A stretch of DNA of 64,000 bases from Aulostomus chinensis (taxonomy: Eukaryota > Chordata > Actinopteri > Syngnathiformes > Aulostomidae): the NCBI GenBank assembly GCA_037954235.1, contig JBBMOA010000014.1:26230273-26294272 (forward strand), given 5' to 3'. The notes under the pieces were generated by a model. The model saw only the letters and a list, made by a program, of their open reading frames with translations, ran no database searches and had not been told where the DNA came from. How positions within the stretch are numbered: position 1 is the first letter of the stretch; each line of letters begins with the position of its first letter. This document shows, piece after piece, positions 1 through 11,300 of this stretch. A program made the position numbers and the translations under genes.

Positions 1-866
1 AGCCACAATCAGTGCAACTGAGTTTCCTTCGGTGAATCCAGAGGTGAATAATTTATGGGAAGATAAAAGCATTTGTGTTGGAAAGCTAGACAGGCAGACA
101 GTAGAAGAAGGCCGCCCCCATCACACCCCACCCCCAAACCCTCCCTCTACCCCGGCCCCAACAGAGCTCGCCCCTTGCCGCATGGTGGCCTCACACGATA
201 TCTCCTCGGACGGCTGCTTGAAGTGCAAATCTGTGTTCCAACTTGTTCCCGGTGCCTGTCAGCATGTTTTCTTCTTGTCAGTAGCGAGGGAGTGTGGGCC
301 CGCATCACCCTTGTACCAGCACTGTAACAGGATCATTGACAGGCCAGTGACACTGCCCAAACAGATAATGGAAACCTATTGATTTTCTTTCTTTTTTTCA
401 CACAGGCAGTCTGTGGTACTCTGGCCAGAACAACTGGCCAAAGGACAGGTCATGATCAATGGTCCTTATTTCAGGATAACTGCTCTCACAAACACTGACT
501 GTGGTTCACAAAAAAACATTAATAAAAAAAAAAAAAGTTAATTATTTACTTTTTCAAAATCTAGCATCATTAAACATAAAAACAGGTTTAAAACATTGGC
601 TCATAATTAAACACAACAAATAGCACAGAGCAAGTCAAGGTTCTCACATTATTCCTACCCATTTGTGAATCAATACCAATTTTTTTTTCTCAAATTAAAT
701 GCTTTGTGCATATATTGGTTGGCGTTTGCACTTTTAATGGAGCAATCTCCAGAGAGGAGGCTCCTTTGATACCCATGGCAATGATGAGCATGCAATAGCT
801 GCCTACCATCGGACCCCGTAGCAGATGGTGAGTACGGGTCTGGCAACAACACATTTTTTATGTCAG

Positions 867-868
<2 letters not shown>

Positions 869-903
<35 letters not shown>

Positions 904-914
904 TTTCTCTCTCC
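869..914 (+). repeat. (CT)n microsatellite
   Basis: About 14 uninterrupted CT units (871-899) are followed by an imperfect CTCTTTCTCTC stretch. Confidence 0.95.
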
Positions 915-1888
915 AGCCAGTGGAATAATGAAAAGCCCAATTCTGGTCATGGCTAACTCAATCTCATTATAATCTCTCTTTTTTATTCATTCAGCCCCTT
1001 GGGATGCTGTCTGCCAGCGATGTGGCTTTCAACCTCCAGAGAGAACATCTTTTGAAACAGCCAGGAGACCTAATGAAGTCACAGAGTGGCACAATTATTT
1101 CCCAAAGAAGGCGCATTAATGTACTTCAAAATTCCCCCTGGAGAAGCATGATGACAATTGGTTTGTACAGCTTTGATCGCTGCTTTAAATACGGCCCAGG
1201 ATAAACTGCAGGGTTAGCCCCCTTTGCCACTGGTAAGTAGGAAACCCAGATGTGGCTATCAAGTAGTGGCTACATCAAAAACACTTAAAACTCAAGTTTT
1301 AAATAGCACACAGCCCTAAATACATTCTGTTGGGAATAATGTGTCGAGTCCCACTGAAATCTGGATCTCAATAGATTTGCAACAAATTTAATCTAACACA
1401 AAAAATGAAATTGGATCGTGTGCTGTGATAAGGAATCATCACACAGCAAGAAACTGAAAGGGCAACTGCTTCCCATAAAGCATTCACTATAGGATATAGG
1501 GGAACATGTTTTCTCATAAACATTGCTCATTTAAATATATTTTCCTGTGATATTAATATTGATAAAAAAAAATGGCTCTGACAGGTCCAACAAGTCCTTC
1601 AACCTGGCAAAAGAATAATATGTACTTTGTCAAAAAATGGTTAAATATTTGTTTCGGCACGAAGTCAGATTTGAAGGATCACGGCAACTTTTTGTGAAAC
1701 ACACTTATTGTCCATCCTTCCCAGAGCCAGACAAGAAGCTAGATACTCTTCTCTCCTGGAGCAGGGACCCAAAAAGATCAGCTGACTGCTAGACAGCTAA
1801 ACACAGTGAATGATAGTGTTTAGCATCAAATACACTTTTTCCAAAGTGGTCTTTATTTTGACCTTTTCTCTGCAACTGACAAGATTTC

Positions 1889-2200
1889 CAGTTAAGTCCA
1901 TTTTATTTGTCTTGCACCAAATCACAATGAAAGTTATTTCATTACACATTACAAGCATGACAGGTCCAGCACCACACTCCTTCAATGAATTTACACCCAA
2001 CAATTCTCCATGAGCAAACACATCTTGCAGCGGTGATGAAAATGTTCCTTTAAACATGCAGGAACGTGGATCAGATCCAGGCTCAGTGGGAATGGTCATC
2101 TCCTTCATTGGGGGAAAAAGAGAGAAGGAAAGAGAGCGTAAAAGAGAGGGACAGACAAAGAGAAATAAGGGAGAGAATGATATACGAGGATGAGAACAAG
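1889..2200 (+). repeat. Dispersed repeat, copy 1 (unclassified fish family)
   Basis: Landmarks in order: TTTTATTTGTCTTGCACCAAA, of which ATTTTATTTG and CACCAAATCACAA are shared, then TCCTTCAATGAAT, CACCCAACAATTCTCCAT, GCAGGAACGT, AGATCCAGGCTCA, and a GA-rich end. The same order recurs at 20129. It is common in percomorph genomes; I cannot assign a class. Confidence 0.6.
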
Positions 2201-3588
2201 ACGGAAGGAGAAAGACGAACAGAGAGAAAGACAGAGGGTGCTATTGTGCACTTTATAACTGAGTACTGCAGTGCAGACAGAGGAGAAAAGGGTCACTATC
2301 TTTCATACTGGCTCTGAGGAAGATGGACAATAGGTGAATTCCCCTAAAATCTGTTGGGTTCTCTTTTAGGACAAATACATATTTTTGGAATGAATTCTAA
2401 GCTTGACGCCCATAATAACAAAAAATCTAGAGAACTTGTAATTTGCACAGCAGACTTTCTTTAGATTGAAATCAATAGTTCAAGCAGTTGCATTTTCCCA
2501 CCCAGTGCGATATATAGCAAAAATAAGCTTAGAATCTTAACTCAAATCCTAAAACCTGATAGTAACCCAGATAAAGATCCTAGCTATTAGTATTAGCATG
2601 GACAGCACCACCAAGAAGTGCGTAATGTCGCTAATGGGTACATATGTGAGAGAGTAGACCAATACTGGCTTTTTTACCAAGGCTTGAACCACAATGAATG
2701 TTTTTATGGAAATGATCAGTCACGCAGTGGGTTTACTCCCCATATATTAGTACAAAACAAAGGAAACCAATGTCTTTGTGGGAGTTAAGCGATTGACTGA
2801 TAATATATCAGACAATATCCCAGGCTGGGAGGGGCCTGGAGTTTGTCAGTTGCGATGCTAAACTAACTGCAGATGCTAGCTGGAATTCTGAATTATTAAG
2901 GGATATTAGCAGTTTCTCCCTCAGTTTACTCAACTCAACTCTCCTAATATATAGAGCCTGGCCAGAACTCTCAGGAAGAGGATCAACACTGTTGATGGGC
3001 AGCAAAATATGTTAACTGCCGTGTGATGCATTGAACATATGTGTGTCCCCATGTCCAAAAATTACGCTGTCCCTTGCTGTTGAGGTGGTGTATGAAGATG
3101 GCTTCCTGTCTGTGTCCTTTCCAAAAGCTGCGATGGATGGTTCAAATGATTTATCCCCCTGGGTCCATGGAATCAATGGTTTGCCAGGCAGGGTAAGAAA
3201 CAGAGGGAGAGGTGGAAAAGGGAACTCCATCCTCGTCACCAATGTTATGTTCAATAACTGCCAATCGCTGATTAACTGTCATTTGCCCACCAAGAGAAAT
3301 CACACAAAGTTTGCCTGCATTTAATGCATTAACTTGTTGCTATTCTCTTGAGGTGGGGACAAGCTGTAACAAATGTAAAACTCTCAGAGACACAAATGGA
3401 ACAGTGGTCCTTGGTTAAAAAAATCCAGCATTTTTAGTCAGGGCTGTAAAGTTGTGAGTGTATGTGCTTTAAAATGATGATGTCTACCCAAAATACAACT
3501 GTATTATCATGCATGATACTGCTATCGCGGCCTCACAGAGCCATCGTCTCAACTACGGATTGTGGTAACAATTAGTCACAAATTTCAT

Positions 3589-3940
3589 CCATTTTCTTCC
3601 ACTTATCCTGTTAAGGATCGCGGGGGCTGGAGCCTATCCCAGCAGCCTTTGGGTGAGAGGCGGGGTTCACCTTGGACAGGTCACCAGTCCATCGCATAGA
3701 GACAGACGACCATTCACACTCACATTGATACCTACGGTCAATTTAGAGTATCAATCAGCCTCGTCCCCTCTTGATGTCTTTGGATGGTGGGAAGAAGCTG
3801 GAGTACCAGAGAGAACCCACACAGGAACAGGGAGAACATGGAGACTCCACACAGAAAGATCCCGTGCCCGAGCCGGGACTTGAACCTGGAACCTTCTTGC
3901 TGTGAGGCGACAGTGCTGACCACTGCACCACTGTGCCATC
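3589..3940 (-). mobile_element. tRNA-derived SINE (V-SINE/DANA-like), full length
   Basis: Read on minus, it begins with a tRNA-like head (GGTGCAGTGG A-box and GTTCAAGTCCCGG B-box) and GCCTCACAGCAAGAAGGTTC. A conserved centre follows (GTGTGGAGTCTCCATGTTC, then CCACCATCCAAAGACATC). It ends in a LINE-like tail with GGATAGGCTCCAGC and an imperfect TGGATG end. A perfect 12-bp direct repeat, CACAAATTTCAT, flanks it at 3577-3588 and 3941-3952, marking the target-site duplication. Confidence 0.8.
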
Positions 3941-4639
3941 CACAAATTTCATAATAAACTAAAATTTGTGAATTTGGGGATTTTCTTCAAAAACACCTTA
4001 AGTATTGTTACATTAATAACTGACTTAAGACTGTAAAATTAACTTTTATTGACATGGAAACATGAATAATTACTTTAATGCAGACATACCAGAAGATAAG
4101 CCATGGGGTTAAAAGTAAATAATGTCCATCTGACCCTTCGGCAAATCCAAAAACTTCATGCTCAGCGTCAATATTGGGTCTTTAATTTTTATTTCCTCAG
4201 TGACACTCCAAAAAAACCCACAGAACAACAAGTAAGAAATGTTCTTTTATGGTAGCCAGCCCTTAATTTATCATTTGCAACCTGAAATAGTTAATTCAGA
4301 GTTACTAAGAAGCCACGCGATTATCAATAATAATTTAAACGTGAAAAAGTGCATCACAACTTTGGAACACAGAACTGGTAAAACTTTCACTGCATCTTGT
4401 TACACATAGAATGTTTCCCTGTTACAGCAAGAGACTTCTCTCATAATAAAAAAGATGTTTTTATCTTGGCTATAATGAGAATATGATACCAGAAGCCAAA
4501 GAACAAGCCCCAACATGCTGCTGCGTATGCTGCTTTAACAAGAGCTCTCGTCTATTCTGTGTTGGCTACAAAAGACATGTCAATTAAAATGATCAGGACT
4601 GTGTATTTCTTTAGTACTGGTGTAACCTTGCTGCTTGTA

Positions 4640-4925
4640 CCTTTCATCCACCGAGAGACAATTGTAATCCTCCACAGAGGCAACAGCCATGGGCTGGAAG
4701 CATTATATTTGCAGGTTGTCCGTCCACCTATCCGTCTCACCCCTGTTAATGCGATATTTCAGGCAAGCCTTGAGAGAATTTGTTCAAATTTGGCACAACG
4801 ACCACATGATCATTATATCTCTGGAAAACATTGACAGATTTCTTTTTATTTGTCTATAATGTCCAAAGGAACTATTAGGGTGGTCAAAGGTCACTTGTAT
4901 AGTGCTGGTGCAGCTCAGACTACCA
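4640..4925 (+). repeat. Worn dispersed repeat fragment
   Basis: GCGATATTTCAGGCAAGCC, TTGAGAGAATTTGTTCAAAT and TTGGCACAACGACCAC, followed by GTGGTCAAAGGTCAC, match a very abundant fish interspersed repeat. It covers the likely znf644 3'-UTR region on the opposite strand. Confidence 0.5.
4845..4850 (-). terminator. znf644: Candidate polyadenylation signal for znf644
   Basis: AATAAA on the minus strand (TTTATT on plus), about 295 bases after the stop, is the first canonical hexamer in the 3' flank that I found. Another lies at 4045-4050. The first overlaps a worn dispersed repeat. It is a motif match only. Confidence 0.3.
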
Positions 4926-5145
4926 GCCATTTTCCACCTCTGTCAGAAACATACATCCAATGAATTGTATTAGCCAAGTTGATAAGGCAATGCTTTGCAA
5001 TGTTAATACGAATGTGTGCAATATTACTAAAACATCTAATCATTAAAGAGTATAGTATTTTACATTTTCATCAATAGTTGCAGGATTGATCTTAAGTAAT
5101 ATACTGATGTACGGTATGTGAAACAGGAAGGCCGCTGGTTCAACA

Positions 5146-5323
5146 CTACTCTGGGGCTGGATGCTCATGAGACATGCTTATTTGTATTTTTTGATGGGAA
5201 CCCAGAACTTCTACCATCCCTCTTCCTGAGTAGGGCACAACAGTGTGCTGAAGGTGCCTCTGCAAGTGCTTGATCCAATCCTCCTGGATGGATGGGGGGC
5301 CCTTGAAGACTAAGTCGCAGAAT
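5146..5323 (-). CDS. znf644: znf644 last coding exon (residues 1048-1105)
   Basis: The acceptor TTCTTGCAG|ATTCTGC supplies the last base of the split Arg codon. It is followed by FCDLVFKGPPSIQEDWIKH, then LQRH and GRGMVEV, the diagnostic C-terminus of ZNF644. This supplies the second Cys and both His ligands of the last finger. A short species-variable tail ends HPAPE before TAG at 5148-5146. Read without splicing, the intron end happens to encode a Cys at the acceptor (TGC AG), which mimics the ligand that the previous exon really provides. Confidence 0.92.
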
Positions 5324-8300
5324 CTGCAAGAATTCATTAAGAGGACAGGTTATTAGAATGAATGCACAGTTATTTCCCCCCAGCACATTCTCTATTAATA
5401 ATAACCTTTATTCTAATGTGATCCTTCCACCATCTGACACACATTTCTTATTGACATTGGCTGTACAAGAGCTACTAAGATGATGTCTGCAGTCACCAAT
5501 TCCATAGATGATAAAGGGTATGTGCTCTAGGAAGGGTGAAAAAGGTTGCTTCTGAATCCAAAAATATTGATCAAAGCCAAAAAAAAAAAAAAAACAGTTG
5601 AAAAAGGTTCTTTAACAGAGCAGCTGGGAATTGACCCAACGGTAAGCCTGGCTTCTTCAGCCTATTCTCATAGTCGTGAACAGATTGGTGCAAAATAACA
5701 TGAGGAGCAAGCTTATTCTGACACTGCAGAGGACTACCACTGTTACTGGAGGGTTTCTTGGGCACTGGTGAAATAGTAAGTGGATGAAGACAATAAAAGA
5801 CTGTGTAGGAGGGGTACAGGTATTGCTTCATTCTTCCGGCCATGCCGGGGCCACCAGAGCTGGAAGAAACCACCCTAGGTAATCTAATTTTTGTATTCGA
5901 GAAGCACCTCAGACATGGGTGTCCACTCTGCTCCACCAAAAATATACACCCAGTCCATTTTTGTTGCAAGCCACATCACACACAGTTTGAACGCTGCAGA
6001 GTCAGACACAAGAATTGCATTGGCATCTGGTCAATTAAAAAACTAACATAGACAATGAGAGGCCCATCTTAAACAATCTCAAAAACACACAGGATGTAAC
6101 TGGATTAAGTTCATCTGTAGGCTACAGCGTCACAAAATAGGAAATTAAAAAGAACTGCAACATTTATAACAGAAGAAAGAAGTACAAATCAAAGAAAATG
6201 ACCAAATCAGTGAGTAAACAAAATCATGCTGGCAAAACACCAGTGCTTTATGACAGAGTTAATTTTGCCAGACGAGACGAGACAAAAGATGTTTGTCAAC
6301 GACCCGTTTTCCCATGACAAAGATCAGACGATGACGAGACAGCACCAATGTTCTAAAAACACTAACTAAAACTGTTAATGTGCCTTATTGTTGACGAATA
6401 AAATCAAGACAAATGTTTTGCATGAAATCAAAACTAAACAAAAACTCCCTCCTCGTTTTCGTCTACTACGCGAGAGGAAACGCAACATCCGGTCTAGCTG
6501 TCATTTGTTTGTGCCAGCAGTTCTTCTACGTCGTCTTGTTGCACCCCTGCGGCTCCAAAACGAAACTGCATGCAAGAACAACGCGAGACCTGCAACCATG
6601 CAAGGGAGGAGGAAGCGACAGGATATTTGGTCCAATTTTCTATATATAGACTCAGATAAAAAATCACAATGCCTCGTTTGACAGATGGGAACATGTGCGG
6701 GAAAATAATCGCTGGGAAAAATACCACCAACCTGAAAAGGCATCTAACCTGCAACCACCCAAATATTCAGGTAACTAACTGCTAACTGGCATTCATCTGC
6801 ATACACTGGTTGATTGAGCTAGTCCTAGAAGCTAGCATTTTATTTCAGAGTCTTAAATAAAAAATAGACAAAAGGCTAATGTTTTGATTATAACTCAACT
6901 AAAATACCTTGAGATCTCATTTGACTAAAACTAAAATGTTGAGATTCTTAGTTGACCAAAACATGACGAACAAAAAATGACGTGCAAATGACTAAATGTG
7001 ACTAAGACTAAGAATGAACTTTGACACAAGGCTAGTTTTACGAGGCCATGCAGAGGTCGTGACAAAGCCAGGTCACAGTTGAAACACAAACGGCACAGTT
7101 GTTGGTATCGTGACATTCCTGCAAAAGATCTTGGGCATGCTAGGTCTTTTAAACTATAACAAAAATTGGAAAGGCAGGTTGATGTGACATACTGGTTTGC
7201 ACTTACCTTGAAAGAGCACAATAACATTTTGGAAAATACACTGATTGCCCATCATTTTTAGAGCAAAACAAGTGGATAGATATTCCTGTCATCTGTCTGT
7301 GTGCATTTCAGAGCTCCAGACTGCTCATTAGCTTAGCCGCAACAAATGCTGACAGACAAATGGAGAAAGGTGTCTCAGAAGTAATCAAACACACTCTCCT
7401 CAAAAGTGGTCTTTACCTGCAGTAATAGAGCAGGGGTTGTGCTTGGCATTTGCTTTAAAAAATGCTGGAAGTTATGAGATATTCTTATATTAGCATCAGA
7501 TGCATTCCTAGAACTACTTTCCTGACAGGGTGCAATGATTTGACGCAGCACTTCAAAAGCCCCATTATAACTTCAGCCAACAAAACAAAGCATGTGTTTA
7601 TGCCTGTATGAGCTTATAAGAGAGGATGAGAAGGATTACTTCTGGACAAACCAAAACCCTGATCCTTTATTTGGATACGTTGAGAAAGCAAGATAGGACA
7701 GTGAGTTGAGGCTGTCTAGTTCCATGTATGTATTTGGCAAAATAACAACTTGGAATTTTGAAGTTTTTTTCACAGCAAAAGTTAAGCACAACCCTTGTTC
7801 TCTTAATGCATGCAAAGACTAATTTGGAGAAAAGTGCAGTTAATGGTTTTTGAGGCAGCTTTCTCGACTGCCTTACTGCTAGCTTTCATTGCAAGTAAGC
7901 TAACTCGTATCACCATCATCAAAAGACAGAATGGAGAACATTATGCAAAGGTGTATGTATATGGAGGCAGGATGTAAATCCTTCTATGTACCTGCAGGTG
8001 AGTGTGTATATCTCAGCATTCAAGGAGGGTACATTTTTCTTTTTTAACCCTGGCCTTGGCTCTTCATAATCGTAGCCTGAAATGATAAAACAACACAACA
8101 CGGCTTTATAAGGGAATGAATCAAGTAATCACTGGCACGGGGCCTGAATAAATCTTCAACAACAACAAAAAAACCCTTCTAACTTTGACCAATAATGGGT
8201 GCTTTTTAGCAAGACACAGGAAACAAATACTGTGCATAACTTGTCCCCCCAAACTGACAGATGCTGTTACACTCTACAAATATTTTATTTGGGACACTCT

Positions 8301-11300
8301 TACCTTTGAGATAGAACATTACAGAAACTATATTAATTCAAAGAAAATATGGAAAATTGAAAATATTGATATTTTCTATTTGATTAATCTCTAAGCATTG
8401 ATTGATTTATGACTGGATAGTATTTTTTTAATGTTTTAACTATTATTTAAATATCAAATAATTGCCACAGGACAGTTCAGTGGTTAAGATAGAATGAAAG
8501 GAGAAATAAATGCAGGGCATACTGTATTTTCATTTTATGCAGTAATTTGATTATGAAGCAAAACTGTTACTCCCATTGTTCTCTTCATTTTTCTTCCAGC
8601 TGGTTTCACTTCTAAGCCTGTCGGAAAAGTGTTACTGGTAAAGTTTAACACAACCTTGCGTCTTCAGGGGGCCTATTTTCACGTATTCTTCCTCATGAGA
8701 ATCACAGAGGATTCATAAAATACACATAATATCACAGATCTGTTAGTCCTATGACAGAAAACTGTGACTACAAGACTTTCAAAAGTAACTGAAGCGGGAC
8801 GCCCAGATTTCATTATCAAGGAATAAAAATATGTTTCTGATAATGCAGTCGAGAGGGGAAAAAAGCAGGTTGATGTCAAATTTTCCTGTTAAATGACAAA
8901 TATGTATATTGTCTTGAACTGCTGAAGTCAAGAGCTGATGCTTTAACATGCAGGTAAAACAAGCCACATTCATTAAAATGGAAAGTAAACTTTATCTGTA
9001 ATCTTTACTGATCTTTTGGATACCTGTCAAAAAATATTACACGACAAATGTTAGACTCATTTGTATGATAGATCACTGGTCTATTGGCTTTCTCCTGCTG
9101 TGTAATACCATATCATGTGTTTTATATAAATGTTGACAAAAATACAAGACTATGCATTAAATATTTCAGTTTTTGTTGTATGGTTGAAAAATACTACCTC
9201 AAAATATGATTGAAGACTTGAAAACTTCACAGATTCTGGAAAGGCTTCAAGTCAAATCATACAAAACACGCCCACTGATGTCTGTTTTTCATTAGAATAA
9301 CTGATTCAACTCTGAGGGTATCTGCTATAAGGTCAATGGACAATAAAGGGAGAGGGATAGGCTTTTTGTGTCATTCATTATCATTCAATGTAACTACAAA
9401 AGTGTATGACTGCCAATACCATGAGCCCAGTTTGGTTCCACACTGGCCACTTCTGGCTCCTCCTTGCAATCTTTGGTCATAGCCCAGAGCTTCCTGGTTG
9501 CATAGGCTTCCTGCTTGGTTCTGGTGACAAGCTCCATACTTTCCTGCATTCCTTTGAGAAATCCAACAGCAGTGCTTGAGGAGTCATTGACAGTTCCTTT
9601 TTCTTCCAGCTTCATTGTATGTGTGGGGTCCTCTGCCTCTTGTTTTGGCATAAAATTGTCGAATATTGGATTTGGACTCCTCATCTCATTATGGACTGTC
9701 ATTGGTAATCCAGTGTGCAAGAATAGGCCACTGCTGTTATTGAACCTCTGAGGGACATGACATATTGAAGAGAACTGTCTCTTGGTGAAAATCTGGAGGA
9801 TGTTGCAAGATTCCTTTTTGTCCTGTAGCAGTTCGTTTAGGGTGCACAGAGGGGACTTAGTGCTGCAGGAGACATGTCTACCTATTCGTTTAAGGTGTCC
9901 CCTCACGTGGTTTGACAGGCCAGTCTTAGAATCAAACCAACCCCAGCAGAGAGGACATGTATGTTTCCTTTGAGTTTCTGGCTTGAAGACTGGAACACAA
10001 TACAGAGTATCAGTGAAATGAATAACAGAATGAAGTGACTTACAAGTACAGAAAAATACAATCCAGTAGTTTCTAAAAGTATTTATCAACCACAAAAGTT
10101 TAACCCTTAATGCAAATATACAGTTTTGGATTTCATCACATTGCACAAGCTTTAAAAGACTGAGATGAGTACTAAATACTACAGCTGTAAATTTAAATAC
10201 AACCTAGCATCTCAGCCCAACTCCTGCATATAGACATGTGACACCTTCAAGATAGCGGTCCCAACCCACAATTTAGTTCAATTCAATACAACTCAGGTGC
10301 GGTTCAACTATTGCTGTGGTTTGTTTCGGCACTTGTGAAACCAGCATGATACTCTGCTGAGGACCAAAACCAATACTCTGAGACCACCTCTCCTAATTGG
10401 CCTCGGTCCCTTTTCGAGCAAACCCAAGCATGGTTTGATTGCAGCGAGAGCACAATCCAACACTGATCCAGCACAACTATTTTTTTTCCAATCAGCTTAT
10501 CGCCCTTCCCACTGTATTTTTATTTGGTTCGCTCTAATTTTTGTGATGTGAAACTAAACCAATCTAGATAGAAACTTCAAACTGGGCCTGGTGCAATAGT
10601 TATGTGTGAATTCAGTACACTGAAGTCAGTACTGTCTGTTTGTTGTTTTGTTTTACATAAATAAAAAATAAATAAATAGAAACAAACCAAACAAATTAAT
10701 TTCAAACTGAGTCAGACTTGTCTAACAGACTATAGTTCCAGCAGAGACTTGATGGTACAGAGGCTGGTAAAGTACCCACAAACAAGGCCAAGTTAAAAGG
10801 AAATCTAACATTTTGGGAAAATATTTTTATTTGTAGGGGGGTTAGGGTTAAACAAGATGATTGACACCACTGTCATACAGACCCCTAAAAGTTAAGCAAT
10901 CTGTAATTCTTCAAAAGGAGTCTGACTACCAATCTCACAGCCAAAGCTTCACAGTGGCTTTAAACCATCGTGTAGGAATTGAGGCGCTGAGGGTCACCAA
11001 GCCTGTTTGTTGTGTGTAGCTGAGCTGATGTCCACTTGACAACAGAACATCACAGTGAATGTTCTGCCACCAAACAGGTGTCAGAAAAAAAGCTGCTTTG
11101 GTAAAGGACAACATGCAGGCATCAAGGGACTAGCTTAGCTTTAGCTTTAGCTTCAGTTAATAAGCAAGGTTCCTAGCTATAAGCCCACAAGGATGGATGA
11201 CCTGAGAGAGAAGGAGGAGTGAAACAGTTGAGAAGAAGGAGCATAGGGATGAGCGGAGTATGTTTTCGAGTTCTTGAGAGGTTTTGGTGAGACTAAAAGA

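Larger units (their letters stand above)
1..3576. other. Intergenic DNA downstream of znf644
   Basis: It holds the (CT)n tract and dispersed repeat copy 1. A 97-codon open frame at 3031-3324 has no recognisable family. No gene is supported. Confidence 0.6.

Noticed and set aside
3031..3324. 97-codon open frame on the plus strand
   Set aside because: No recognisable motif, and a competing open frame exists on the other strand. It is within the length expected by chance.
3653..3952. Several overlapping open frames on both strands, repeated at 31.5, 36.0, 37.0 and 54.2 kb
   Set aside because: They recur wherever the SINE occurs. They are the SINE centre and tRNA-like head, not genes.
5105..5146. 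A SINE B-box-like CCGCTGGTTCAACAC at the znf644 stop codon
   Set aside because: There is no A-box or SINE body around it. The sequence is mostly coding and 3'-UTR, so it is likely chance.
9990..10146. An upstream ATG frame giving a 250-residue protein from the second znf644 coding exon
   Set aside because: The part before the TTCCAG acceptor is intron sequence (Phe/Leu/Ile-rich, no homology).
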